From Pseudomonadota bacterium (GTDB taxonomy: Bacteria; Pseudomonadota; Gammaproteobacteria; Steroidobacterales; Steroidobacteraceae), in assembly GCA_021826035.1 (NCBI GenBank), contig JAKBBE010000038.1:1-23774 (forward strand): DNA of 23,774 nt, written 5' to 3'. Below, piece by piece: positions 1-8,040 of this stretch. The position numbers and the translations under genes were made by a program. Under the pieces are notes generated by a model. It saw only the letters and a list, made by a program, of their open reading frames with translations. It made no database searches and was not told the DNA's origin. Within the stretch, counting starts at the first letter, position 1. The number at the start of each line of letters is the position of its first letter.

Positions 1-310
1 GGCAATCCGGGCCGCAGGCCTCGTCGGCGAGCGAGCAGCAGTTCTCGGTCAGAAATTCCACGACGGACTGCATGCGCTCGAGCCGCGCGCCGTAGTGCAG
101 ATTGCGCCCCTCGCGGCGGCTCGTGACCAGGCCGGCATTGACCAGCTCGCGCAGATGAAACGACAGGGTCGGAGCGGGCACGGCAAGCCGCCGGCTGAGC
201 TCTGTGGGGGTGTAGCCCGCCGGACCACGCTTCACGAGCAGCCTGAATACCGCGAGGCGCGATTCCGAGGCGAGAGCGCTGAGCGCTGAAATCGCTTCAT
301 TTGATTTCAT
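1..310 (-). CDS. arsR: ArsR/SmtB-family arsenic-responsive repressor (C-terminus beyond window)
   Basis: Reading the minus strand from the ATG at 310 gives 103 residues before the window edge, so the C-terminus is missing. A winged-helix domain fills residues 5-80, with the recognition-helix region TLSFHLRELVNAGLV typical of ArsR repressors. The tail holds vicinal cysteines C91-C92 plus C99 and C103. This resembles the C-terminal As(III) site of the Acidithiobacillus ferrooxidans-type ArsR, where a Cys pair and a nearby third Cys bind arsenite. The gene diverges from the arsI-acr3-arsC operon, so it probably represses that operon and itself until As(III) binds. No strong Shine-Dalgarno is visible. 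Family assignment is firm; the ligand is inferred from the cysteines and the neighbours. Confidence 0.93.
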   Translation of the reverse strand, partial: MKSNEAISALSALASESRLAVFRLLVKRGPAGYTPTELSRRLAVPAPTLSFHLRELVNAGLVTSRREGRNLHYGARLERMQSVVEFLTENCCSLADEACGPDC

Positions 311-314
311 GTTT

Positions 315-335
315 GCAATGATATCAAAGTATTGC
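315..335. promoter_or_regulatory. Candidate ArsR operator in front of arsR
   Basis: An imperfect dyad with perfect 5-bp arms GCAAT/ATTGC around an AT-rich centre lies 4 bp upstream of the arsR start codon. Its position fits autorepression. It is proposed from symmetry and position only. Confidence 0.4.
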
Positions 336-393
336 GAGCCCGCAACCAGGTCGTGCGTGACCGCCCCGATCGCCGCGCCGGCACCGCCTTTCT

Positions 394-435
394 ATTTCGA
401 TAACATTGAAATCATGGAATTAACTGGGATATGCT
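394..435 (+). promoter_or_regulatory. Candidate ars operon promoter with overlapping ArsR operator
   Basis: The dyad ATTTCGATAACATTGAAAT (394-412) pairs at 7 of 9 positions. It overlaps a possible -35 box TTGAAA (406-411), followed after 18 bp by TATGCT (430-435). Repressor bound to the dyad would block this promoter, which points towards arsI. The AT-rich patch stands out against the GC-rich surroundings. The promoter match is moderate. Confidence 0.45.
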
Positions 436-555
436 CCCGTCGGGACGGCTATCGCCGCCCCGCGAAGTGTGCGTATTGATACGACCGGGATCCGGGCCCA
501 TCGTCACCGCTGAACACGCGGGCCGGCCGGTGTGCCGTCAAACGAGGAGAGCTGG

Positions 556-1029
556 GTGAAACGATTGCATGTTCACGTCGCCGTAGAGAACCTGGCGGCA
601 TCCGTCCGCTTCTACTCGGCGCTGTTCGCAGCCGAACCTACCGTGCTGAAGACGGACTACGCCAAGTGGATGCTGGAGGACCCGCGGGTGAACTTCGCGA
701 TCAGCCAGCGTGGTGCGCCCCCCGGCATCGAGCACCTGGGCATTCAGGTCGAGGACCGCCCGGAACTTCAGGAGGTCTATGCCCGCCTCAAGCGCGCCGA
801 GCAGCCGGTGCTCGAAGAGGGCCAGACCACCTGCTGCTATGCCGAGAGTGAGAAAAGCTGGATCGCAGACCCCCAGGGCGTGCTCTGGGAAACGTTCCTG
901 ACGAGCGCCGAGAGCACGGTGTACGGCCACGAGGCGCTCCGGGCGCCCGCGACGGTCCGATCGGCATGCTGCGCCCCGGTCGAAGTCCCGGGCGCCGGGG
1001 CCGTCCGTTCCGGTCCAGGCGTGCGGTAG
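556..1029 (+). CDS. arsI: ArsI/CadI-type VOC dioxygenase (organoarsenical C-As lyase)
   Basis: A single vicinal-oxygen-chelate protein of 157 residues. The start is GTG at 556, 5 bp after the ribosome site GAGGAGA (544-550). An in-frame GTG at 532 is possible but would bury that site. The N-terminus MKRLHVHVAVENL and the motif TTCCYAESEKSW (C93-C94) match ArsI/CadI. In ArsI the vicinal cysteines bind trivalent organoarsenicals, while His, His and Glu hold Fe(II). Candidate ligands here are H5 or H7, H60 and E112. A second Cys pair (C138-C139) lies in the tail. The reaction would be oxygen-dependent cleavage of the C-As bond of species such as methylarsenite, releasing As(III) for the efflux pump encoded 10 bp downstream. 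CadI-like naming is common in databases, but the ars context favours ArsI. Confidence 0.88.
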   Translation: MKRLHVHVAVENLAASVRFYSALFAAEPTVLKTDYAKWMLEDPRVNFAISQRGAPPGIEHLGIQVEDRPELQEVYARLKRAEQPVLEEGQTTCCYAESEKSWIADPQGVLWETFLTSAESTVYGHEALRAPATVRSACCAPVEVPGAGAVRSGPGVR

Positions 1030-1039
1030 GAGAGCGCAA

Positions 1040-2131
1040 GTGTCACGGTTCGAACGCTATCTCACGCTCTGGGTGGCGCTGTGCATCGCGGCGGGTATTG
1101 CCCTGGGCAAGCTGCTGCCCGGACTCTTTCATCTCATCGCCAGCGCTGAGATCGCCCAGGTCAACCTGCCGGTCGCCGTACTCATCTGGTTGATGATCGT
1201 GCCGATGCTGGTCAAGATCGACTTCGGCGAACTGCACCGGGTCAAGGATCACTGGCGCGGGATAGGAGTGACCCTGTTCGTCAACTGGGCGATCAAGCCC
1301 TTTTCGATGGCCCTGCTCGGATGGATCTTCATCGGGCACCTGTTCCGGTCGGTCCTGCCGACCGGGCAAATCGACTCGTACATCGCCGGGCTCGTCATCC
1401 TGTCCGCCGCACCCTGCACGGCCATGGTGTTCGTGTGGAGCCAGCTCTCCAACGGTGAGCCGCACTTCACCCTTTCGCAAGTCGCGCTGAATGACGTGCT
1501 GATGATTTTCGCGTTTGCCCCGATCGTCGCACTGCTCCTCGGCCTCGCGGCCATCACGGTGCCATGGCAGACGCTGCTGCTGTCGGTCGCGCTCTATATC
1601 GTCATTCCGGTCGTGATCGCGCAGTCCGCCCGACGCCATCTGCTGGCCCGGGGTGGCGAGCCGGCGCTTCGCCGCCTGCTGGCACTCCTGCAGCCGGTTA
1701 CGCTCGTGGCCCTGCTCGCGACACTGGTGGTGCTGTTCGCGTTTCAAGGCGGGCAGATCGTCGCCCAGCCGCTGGTGATCGTTCTGCTGGCCGTCCCGAT
1801 CCTCATCCAGGTTTATTTCAACGCCGGACTGGCGTATCTCCTGAATCGTGCCCTCGGGGAAGCACATTGCGTCGCGGCGCCCTCCGCACTCATCGGCGCC
1901 AGCAATTTCTTCGAGCTCGCGGTGGCCACCGCGATCAGCGTCTTCGGCATCGGTTCGGGGGCCGCCCTCGCAACAGTCGTCGGCGTGCTGGTCGAGGTGC
2001 CGGTGATGCTCTCGGTGGTCCGGATCGTCAACCGCACCAAGGGCTGGTACGAGCGCAGCGGTACGCTGCCCTGCACGGCTCCCGGAGGAGCCGATCCGCA
2101 CGGGCACCCCCACGGCCGGGAGCGCTCATGA
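1040..2131 (+). CDS. acr3: ACR3-family arsenite efflux permease
   Basis: A 363-residue polytopic inner-membrane protein with about ten hydrophobic segments. It starts at GTG 1040 just after a GGAGAG site. Segments such as [20 protein letters not shown], the cysteine-bearing [11 protein letters not shown] and [15 protein letters not shown] are hallmarks of ACR3 (BASS-like) arsenite carriers rather than of ArsB. The conserved Cys in APCT is the residue linked to As(III) transport in this family. It exports arsenite using the proton motive force. Its 3' end overlaps the start of the arsenate reductase fusion by 4 bp (ATGA), indicating translational coupling. The tail is charged and His-rich (HGHPHGRE), possibly a cytoplasmic metal-binding end. 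Confidence 0.95.
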   Translation: MSRFERYLTLWVALCIAAGIALGKLLPGLFHLIASAEIAQVNLPVAVLIWLMIVPMLVKIDFGELHRVKDHWRGIGVTLFVNWAIKPFSMALLGWIFIGHLFRSVLPTGQIDSYIAGLVILSAAPCTAMVFVWSQLSNGEPHFTLSQVALNDVLMIFAFAPIVALLLGLAAITVPWQTLLLSVALYIVIPVVIAQSARRHLLARGGEPALRRLLALLQPVTLVALLATLVVLFAFQGGQIVAQPLVIVLLAVPILIQVYFNAGLAYLLNRALGEAHCVAAPSALIGASNFFELAVATAISVFGIGSGAALATVVGVLVEVPVMLSVVRIVNRTKGWYERSGTLPCTAPGGADPHGHPHGRERS

Positions 2132-2991
2132 TCCGGCGGATCCTCTTTCTCTGCGTTGCCAACTCCGCCCGCAGCCAGATGGCCGAGGGCCTCGCGCGGG
2201 AATGCCTCGGCGATCAGGCGCAGGTACTCAGCGCCGGTTCGCAACCCAGCCGGGTCAACCCGTACGCCATCGAGGCGATGCGGGAAGTCGGGATCGATAT
2301 TTCCGGGCACCGCTCGAAGTCCGTGCTTGAGATCGATACCGCGCAGCTCGATCTGGTCGTCACGCTCTGCACCGATGAAGTCTGCCCGGTTCTTCCCGGC
2401 GGGACCCGCCGGCTGCACTGGCCCATCCCGGACCCCGCTTCGTCGGACCCGGCCCTGTCTCCCGAGGAACTGCGGCAGCGGTTCCGCAGCGCCCGGGACC
2501 AGATTCGTGCGCGCCTGGACATCCTGGCGACGCTGCTCGATCTACCCGCAGGGCCGCCGTCCCGGGAATTTCATGCCAGCATCCGGGTCGCGCAGTTGCC
2601 GCGCAGCGTGCGGTTCTATGCCTGGCTTCTGGCGACGTGGCCCAAGGAGTGGACGCATCGCGACGTCACGTTCGTCCGTGAGGATCTGCACCTGAACTTT
2701 GTCCTGCGGGTCAGTGAGGACAGGACGTTGCAGCACGATACGCTCCATCATCTCGGCATCGACGTCGGGGACAAGGCGACCGTCATCGACACCTATCGTC
2801 GTGCGCGTGAATTCGACGCCTGCGTCGTGAAGCCCCCGCGGACGACCTGGGCAGGCACCCCGCTGCACGAGCTGTGGCTCGAGGACCCGGATGGCAATCC
2901 CGTCGAGATCTACGCCCATCTGACGGACGAGGAGCTCGCAGAAGTTCCGCCGGACCAGCAACCTGTCCTGCTTGCACCGCTGACCGGCTGA
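2128..2991 (+). CDS. arsC: Arsenate reductase (LMW-PTP type) fused to a VOC/glyoxalase-fold domain
   Basis: A 287-residue fusion. Residues 1-135 are a low-molecular-weight phosphatase-fold arsenate reductase. The P-loop CVANSARS has nucleophile C9 and R15 (C-X5-R), the second redox pair is C81/C86 in TLCTDEVCP, and the general-acid Asp is in IPDPAS (D102). This is the thioredoxin-coupled ArsC arrangement reducing As(V) to As(III). After a short linker, residues about 146-265 form a VOC domain, with likely metal ligands H149, H208 and E260 in [12 protein letters not shown]. Unlike the ArsI encoded upstream, the VOC half has no vicinal cysteines where ArsI has TCCY, so it is probably not a C-As lyase. 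The start is ATG 2128, overlapping the acr3 stop. The reductase role is firm; the VOC substrate is unknown. Confidence 0.9.
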   Translation: MIRRILFLCVANSARSQMAEGLARECLGDQAQVLSAGSQPSRVNPYAIEAMREVGIDISGHRSKSVLEIDTAQLDLVVTLCTDEVCPVLPGGTRRLHWPIPDPASSDPALSPEELRQRFRSARDQIRARLDILATLLDLPAGPPSREFHASIRVAQLPRSVRFYAWLLATWPKEWTHRDVTFVREDLHLNFVLRVSEDRTLQHDTLHHLGIDVGDKATVIDTYRRAREFDACVVKPPRTTWAGTPLHELWLEDPDGNPVEIYAHLTDEELAEVPPDQQPVLLAPLTG

Positions 2992-3004
2992 TTGCAGAGG
3001 GCAC

Positions 3005-3406
3005 ATGCTGGAATACCGCATCACCGCCCGACGCCGCGACGCACACGGCAGCGAAGCCATGTGCAAGGGGGCACGGCTGGAGCTCGACACCGCCCCTGAA
3101 GGCCGTGCGGACGCCTTCAATCCGGCGGAACTGCTGCTCGCGGCCGTGGCGGCCTGCATGATCAAGAACATCGAGCGGGTCGCGCCCCTGCTCAGAGTCG
3201 AGATTCGAGGCATCGAGGTGTCAGTCCACGGCGTGCGGCAGGACAGTCCCCCGAAGCTGGCATCGCTCAGCTACGAGCTCATCGTCGACACGGATGCGGA
3301 CGATCACAAGCTTGAACTGTTGCATCAGAACGTGCGCAAGTACGGAACGATCTATAACACCGTGGCCGAGGCCGTGCATCTCGAAGGCCGGATCGTCCGC
3401 CGCTGA
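3005..3406 (+). CDS. OsmC-family protein in the ars operon
   Basis: A 133-residue OsmC/Ohr-fold protein. The conserved segment FNPAELLLAAVAACM carries the family's peroxidatic-position cysteine (C51). The second cysteine of Ohr/OsmC, normally in a later helix, is absent: the corresponding stretch reads YGTIYNTVAEAVHL. Classical two-Cys hydroperoxide reduction is therefore doubtful. A one-Cys peroxidase or thiol/arsenical-binding role is possible. It starts 13 bp after the ArsC-VOC stop and is most likely the last gene of the ars operon, since a hairpin follows. Another Cys (C20) lies near the N-terminus. Confidence 0.85.
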   Translation: MLEYRITARRRDAHGSEAMCKGARLELDTAPEGRADAFNPAELLLAAVAACMIKNIERVAPLLRVEIRGIEVSVHGVRQDSPPKLASLSYELIVDTDADDHKLELLHQNVRKYGTIYNTVAEAVHLEGRIVRR

Positions 3407-3413
3407 GCTCGGC

Positions 3414-3442
3414 GCGCCCCGCGCGGCGGCCGTCCGGGGCGC
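3414..3442 (+). terminator. GC-rich hairpin after the ars operon
   Basis: Arms GCGCCCCG (3414-3421) and CGGGGCGC (3435-3442) form an 8-bp stem 8 bp after the OsmC stop. There is no T-run, so it may act as a pause, an mRNA-stabilising structure or a Rho-assisted terminator. Confidence 0.4.
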
Positions 3443-3588
3443 ACCGGCAATGTTCGCTTACGCCTTGCGGATCGCGAAATGCGCCGGGACCTGTACCTAT
3501 TTCATTGTCCGCAGGGGGGCCGGATCATCCCAGCGTAGCGAGCTGAGGTGATCCCGGCATTGCACCGTGCGCCTCGCGACGTGGAGCC

Positions 3589-5187
3589 ATGCCGTATATC
3601 GCGCACACGGTCCCGGATCGATTGAACGCAACCGCCGCGCAGGGAATGCTGCGGCGGACCTGCGCCATGGCCGTGGCCGCTGTTGCCTGCGCACTGGCGC
3701 TCGCCGGGTGCGCCGTCGGACCTCGCTTCGTGCGCCCGCCGCTGCCGGCCGCGACCGCCTACGTAAGCGCGCGGAACGCTCCATCGCTCGCTCCGGGTCA
3801 CGGCGAGCCGCCCCAGCATCTGGTCATCGGCCGCACGATTCCCGCGCAGTGGTGGGGGCTCTTTCATTCTGCGGCGCTGGATCAGGTCCTGCGTGAAGCG
3901 CTTGCCGAGAACCCGACACTGGCCGCCGCCCGGGCAACACTCGCGCAGGCGCAGCAGACGCTGCTTGCCGCACGTGGCGCCTATTTTCCCCGACTGGACA
4001 TCGGCGCGACGGCCGAACGCCAGAAGGGTCCGGCCTTCGCGCTCGGACTGCTCGGGGTCCTGCCCGGTGCGCAGGGTTTGCCCACGTTCAATCTGTATTC
4101 TCTCGGCCCCACGGTCAGCTATTCGCCCGACGTCTTCGGACTCGAGCGCCGCGGCGTGGAAGCCCGTCAGGCGGCCAGGGAGCTCGAGCGGGACCAGTTG
4201 GCCGCCGCCTACCTCGCCATTACCGACCATGCGGTCGCGGAGGCGTTGAACCTGGCGCGGCTGCACCTCGAGATCCATGCGCTGACGCAGATCGTCGCCG
4301 ACGACGAACGCAACCTCCTCCTCGTCCAGCAGAAATTCGCCGTCGGCCGCGCGCCCCGCACCGATGTTCTGGCAGCACGGACGCAGCTGGCCAATGACCG
4401 TGCGTTGCTGCCACCACTGCGTCAGCAGCAGGCTCTGTCCGAGGATGCCCTGGCAATACTCGTCGGCAAGACACCGGGCCAGTGGCAACCACCGGCGTTC
4501 CGGCTGGCCGACTTCCATCTGCCGGGTGCGCTGCCGCTGAGCCTGCCCTCCACGCTCGTCCGCCAACGGCCGGACATTCTCGCCGCCGAGCAGCAGGTCC
4601 ACATGCGCAGTGCCGAAGTCGGCGTTGCGACCGCGCGGATGTATCCGAGCATCGTGCTATCGGCCACACTGGCCACCGCGGCATTGCGGCCGGAATCGCT
4701 CTTCGGCCCCTCGAGCGGCGTCTGGGCGGCGCTCGGCGGTCTGACGGCACCGGTGTTTCATGGCGGCGCGTTGCGCGCCGAGCGGCGTGCCTCAATCGAT
4801 GCGCTCAATGCGTCACTCGCTCGCTACCGCCAGACCGTGCTCGCGGCATTTGGACAGGTCACCGATACGCTGCGTGCGCTGGGCCATGACGCGGAACTCA
4901 CCGCGGCGGAACGCGAGGCGCTCGAGTCAGCCAGCACTGCGCTGGAACTGCAGCGGGTGAGCTACGCCGCCGGTCGCAGCAACAGGCTGCAACTCCTGGA
5001 CGCTGAGCGCGCCTATCAGCGGGCCCGCCTCGGCTACGCCCGTGCGACCGTGCAGCGCTATGCCGACAGCGCCCAGCTTCTCGTCGCACTCGGTGGCGGC
5101 TGGTGGCGCAGCCCGGCACTGTGTGCACGACCGTGCGCGACGCGGCCGGGAAACGCGGGCCGGCCCAAAGGAGACAAACGCCCATGA
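3589..5187 (+). CDS. Outer-membrane efflux lipoprotein, NodT/TolC family
   Basis: A 532-residue outer-membrane factor. A lipoprotein signal ends in the lipobox LAGC (C41 from this start), followed by AVGPRFVRP, typical of NodT-type channels. Two OEP repeats with long alpha-helical stretches follow, and the segment LRQRPDILAAEQQVHMRSAEVGVATARMYPS is split between them, as is usual in the family. The start is uncertain. ATG 3589 has GGAG only 2 bp away, whereas ATG 3646 would give a compact 22-residue signal ending at the same Cys. It opens an export operon and overlaps the membrane-fusion gene by 4 bp. It would form the trimeric outer-membrane exit duct of a tripartite exporter. Confidence 0.92.
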   Translation: MPYIAHTVPDRLNATAAQGMLRRTCAMAVAAVACALALAGCAVGPRFVRPPLPAATAYVSARNAPSLAPGHGEPPQHLVIGRTIPAQWWGLFHSAALDQVLREALAENPTLAAARATLAQAQQTLLAARGAYFPRLDIGATAERQKGPAFALGLLGVLPGAQGLPTFNLYSLGPTVSYSPDVFGLERRGVEARQAARELERDQLAAAYLAITDHAVAEALNLARLHLEIHALTQIVADDERNLLLVQQKFAVGRAPRTDVLAARTQLANDRALLPPLRQQQALSEDALAILVGKTPGQWQPPAFRLADFHLPGALPLSLPSTLVRQRPDILAAEQQVHMRSAEVGVATARMYPSIVLSATLATAALRPESLFGPSSGVWAALGGLTAPVFHGGALRAERRASIDALNASLARYRQTVLAAFGQVTDTLRALGHDAELTAAEREALESASTALELQRVSYAAGRSNRLQLLDAERAYQRARLGYARATVQRYADSAQLLVALGGGWWRSPALCARPCATRPGNAGRPKGDKRP

Positions 5188-6245
5188 AAAAGCGTCGCCT
5201 CATCATCATCGCGGCCGTCGTTCTCGTGAGCGTGACCGGAGGCCTGCTCTACTGGTGGCTGCACCCGACGAGCACCGCGGAGACCCTGACACTCTATGGC
5301 AATGTGGACATCCGGGAAGTCCGTCCGGCATTCAACGACTCCGGGCCGGTCGCGCAGATGCTCGTGACGGAAGGCGCCCGGGTGCGCAAGGGCGAACTCA
5401 TCGCCAGAATCGACGACACGCGCTACCTCGCTCGCCTCGCCGAGGCGAGGCACAGGGCGACGAACCTCAGGGCGGTCTTGCTCAGACTGACACACGGCTC
5501 CCGACCGCAGGAAATCGCGCAGTACCGGGCGACCATGGAAGGGCTGCGAGCGCTCTACCAGAATGCGCAGACCAATTACGCGCGGACACTGAAGCTCATG
5601 CCGCAGGGCATTGCCTCGGTTCAGGATCGCGATGATGCGCTCACCGCGCTGCGCGCAGCGCGCGAGAACTATCTGGCTGCCCTGCAGGCATACCGGCTTG
5701 CCGTCCTGGGGCCGCGCCACGAGGACATCCTCGCCGCGCGCGGCGCCTACCAGGCCGCCCTTGCCGCGCAGGCGCTGGCGGCACGCGAGTTTGCCGACAC
5801 GAATCTCTTTGCCCCGGCCGATGGCATGGTTGAGGACCGGATTCTCGAGCCCGGAGACATGGCTTCGCCGAGCATTCCTGTTTACACCATCGCGCTGACC
5901 TCGCCGCTGTGGGTGCGCGCCTATGCGCCGGAACCGGCCCTGGGCAAGATCGAACTCGGGATGCCCGCGGTGATCACAACTGACAGCTTCCCGGGCCGGC
6001 GCTACCGCGGTTGGGTCGGGTACATCTCGCCAACGGCCGAATTCACCCCGAAGACCGTTGAGAGCCCGACGCTGCGCACGCAACTCGTCTACCAGCTTCG
6101 CGTCTACGCGTGCGATTCCCGCGGCGAGCTGCGGCTCGGCATGCCGGCGACCGTGACGATTGATCTCGCTCACCCCATCGGGGCCGTCGGCCGGAACGGT
6201 GCCGCGACACCCTCATGCGGAGAGACGCATGCCCACGGAGGGTGA
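5184..6245 (+). CDS. HlyD-family membrane-fusion protein (YbhG-like)
   Basis: A 353-residue periplasmic adaptor with an N-terminal membrane anchor (LIIIAAVVLVSVTGGLLYWW, residues about 7-26). A biotinyl-lipoyl-like half, a helical hairpin (about 80-210) and the second lipoyl half NLFAPADGMVEDRILEPGDM follow, then a beta-barrel domain. It starts at ATG 5184 with AAAGGAGA about 9 bp upstream and overlaps the outer-membrane-factor stop as ATGA. It links the two ABC-2 permeases encoded downstream to the outer-membrane channel. Sequence and gene order match the YbhG-YbhFSR type of exporter. The substrate cannot be read from sequence. Confidence 0.92.
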   Translation: MKKRRLIIIAAVVLVSVTGGLLYWWLHPTSTAETLTLYGNVDIREVRPAFNDSGPVAQMLVTEGARVRKGELIARIDDTRYLARLAEARHRATNLRAVLLRLTHGSRPQEIAQYRATMEGLRALYQNAQTNYARTLKLMPQGIASVQDRDDALTALRAARENYLAALQAYRLAVLGPRHEDILAARGAYQAALAAQALAAREFADTNLFAPADGMVEDRILEPGDMASPSIPVYTIALTSPLWVRAYAPEPALGKIELGMPAVITTDSFPGRRYRGWVGYISPTAEFTPKTVESPTLRTQLVYQLRVYACDSRGELRLGMPATVTIDLAHPIGAVGRNGAATPSCGETHAHGG

Positions 6246-8040
6246 ATCACCGGCGGTCCTGCGGCTCGAGCAGGTCAGCCACCAGTTCAGCAGCCGGAGG
6301 CAGACCGCCACGGCGCTGAAGGACATCACGGCGCACGCGCTCCGCGGCACCGTGACGGGACTGATCGGTCCGGATGGCGCGGGCAAGACCACGCTGATGC
6401 GTCTTGCGGCGGGACTGCTGAAAATGCAGCACGGGCGCATCGAGGTGCTCGGGACAGACGTGGCTCGCGATCCCGACGCAGCGCGGATGCGCATCGGCTA
6501 CATGCCGCAGCGTTTCGGTCTGTACGAGGATCTCACCGTCCGCGAGAACCTGGACCTGTACGCGAAGGTGCAGAACGTTCCGCCGGCCGAAGGCCAGGCG
6601 CGGGGCGGCGAGCTGTTGCACATGACCGGACTTGAGCCGTTCCTGGGACGGCTCGCCGGCCGGCTCTCGGGCGGTATGAAGCAGAAGCTGGGTCTCGCCT
6701 GTACGCTGGTACGCATCCCCGAGCTGTTGCTGCTCGATGAGCCGACCGTCGGCGTCGATCCGGTTTCGCGGCGCGAGCTCTGGGCGATCATCGACCATCT
6801 GGTGCGCACCGAACAGCTGACGGTGCTGGTCAGCACCGCGTACCTGGATGAGGCCGAACGCTGCCAGCGAGTGTGGCTGCTGCACGAGGGACGTCTCGTC
6901 GCCGAGACCGACCCGGCCGGCTTTGCCGCGCGGTGCGCCGGGCGCAGCTTCCACGTATCGGCCGCGGGCCTCAGCAAGCGTCAGCTGCAGGAGCAGCTGG
7001 CGCGCACGGCGGGGGTGCTGGATGCCACGATCCAGGGCGCGTTCGTCCGGATCGTCACCGAGCCGGGGATGCCGCCGCCCGCCGGCCCGGGCTCGCCCGG
7101 GGCCGCGCCGCTCAGTGTCATTGCGGTGCCACCCCGCTTCGAAGACAGCTTCATCGCGCAGATCAAACCAGCGCCCGCACCGGCAGCACCGCCGGAACAC
7201 GCCCCGGCAGGCGGCACGATGTCCCCCGCACACGCGCGCGACGACGCGTCTGCACCCGGCCCGACGGGACAATCCGCCCAGGAAGGCCCAGTCATTCTGG
7301 CGGATCGACTGACGCGCCGCTTCGGGGACTTCACGGCCGTGGACGCGATTTCATTCGAGGTGCACCGCGGGGAGATCTTCGGCCTGCTCGGCGCGAACGG
7401 CGCCGGCAAGTCAACGACGTTCCGGATGCTCTGCGGCCTGCTGCCGGCCTCCGACGGCACGCTGCGGGTCGCCGGCTATGACCTGCGCCATGCCGCCGCA
7501 TCCGCGCGGGCCCGGATCGGGTACATGGCCCAGAAATTCTCCTTGTACGCCGACCTATCGGTCGCCGAGAACCTGCGTTTCTTCGCGAGCGCGTACCGCC
7601 TGCGGGATGCGCAGAGCCGCAAGCGCATCGCCTGGGCACTGGAGGAATTCGTACTCGGTCCGCACGTCGATACCGTCAGCCGGGACCTGCCGCTCGGCTA
7701 CAAGCAGCGGCTCGCACTGGCCTGCGCCCTGATGCACGAACCGCAGATCCTCTTTCTCGACGAGCCGACCTCGGGTGTCGACCCGCTGGCCCGCCGCGAG
7801 TTCTGGCGTCGCATCAACGCGCTCGCCGAGTCCGGCGTCACGGTGCTGGTGACCACGCACTTCATGGAGGAGGCGGAGTATTGTGACCGCCTCGCGGTGC
7901 TGGCCCAGGGCAGGGTCCTCGCCGCGGGCGACCCCGAGAGTCTCAAGGCGCGTGCCCGCACGGCAGCGCAGCCGCATCCGACCATGGAAGATGCCTTCAT
8001 CGCCCTGCTCGAGGCGGCCTCACGGCCGATGGCCGCGTGA
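6229..8040 (+). CDS. Double ABC-transporter ATPase (YbhF-like)
   Basis: A 603-residue fusion of two nucleotide-binding domains joined by a Pro/Ala/Gly-rich linker (about residues 280-350). Domain 1 has Walker A GPDGAGKT (47-54), Q-loop YMPQ, canonical signature LSGGMKQ (146-152) and Walker B LLLLDEP. At the H-loop position it reads VSTAYLDEA, lacking the switch His. Domain 2 has GANGAGKST, a degenerate signature LPLGYKQ, LFLDEP and an intact H-loop TTHFMEEAE. One of the two composite ATP sites is therefore predicted to be degenerate. The start at ATG 6229 follows GCGGAGAG and lies inside the end of the adaptor gene (17-bp overlap). It powers the two downstream permeases. Confidence 0.93.
   Translation: MPTEGESPAVLRLEQVSHQFSSRRQTATALKDITAHALRGTVTGLIGPDGAGKTTLMRLAAGLLKMQHGRIEVLGTDVARDPDAARMRIGYMPQRFGLYEDLTVRENLDLYAKVQNVPPAEGQARGGELLHMTGLEPFLGRLAGRLSGGMKQKLGLACTLVRIPELLLLDEPTVGVDPVSRRELWAIIDHLVRTEQLTVLVSTAYLDEAERCQRVWLLHEGRLVAETDPAGFAARCAGRSFHVSAAGLSKRQLQEQLARTAGVLDATIQGAFVRIVTEPGMPPPAGPGSPGAAPLSVIAVPPRFEDSFIAQIKPAPAPAAPPEHAPAGGTMSPAHARDDASAPGPTGQSAQEGPVILADRLTRRFGDFTAVDAISFEVHRGEIFGLLGANGAGKSTTFRMLCGLLPASDGTLRVAGYDLRHAAASARARIGYMAQKFSLYADLSVAENLRFFASAYRLRDAQSRKRIAWALEEFVLGPHVDTVSRDLPLGYKQRLALACALMHEPQILFLDEPTSGVDPLARREFWRRINALAESGVTVLVTTHFMEEAEYCDRLAVLAQGRVLAAGDPESLKARARTAAQPHPTMEDAFIALLEAASRPMAA

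Noticed and set aside
1043..2113. Long minus-strand frame opposite acr3
   Set aside because: Extremely rich in Asp/Arg/His/Gln, the typical mirror of a hydrophobic membrane-protein gene. The same applies to the long minus frames over the ABC permeases.
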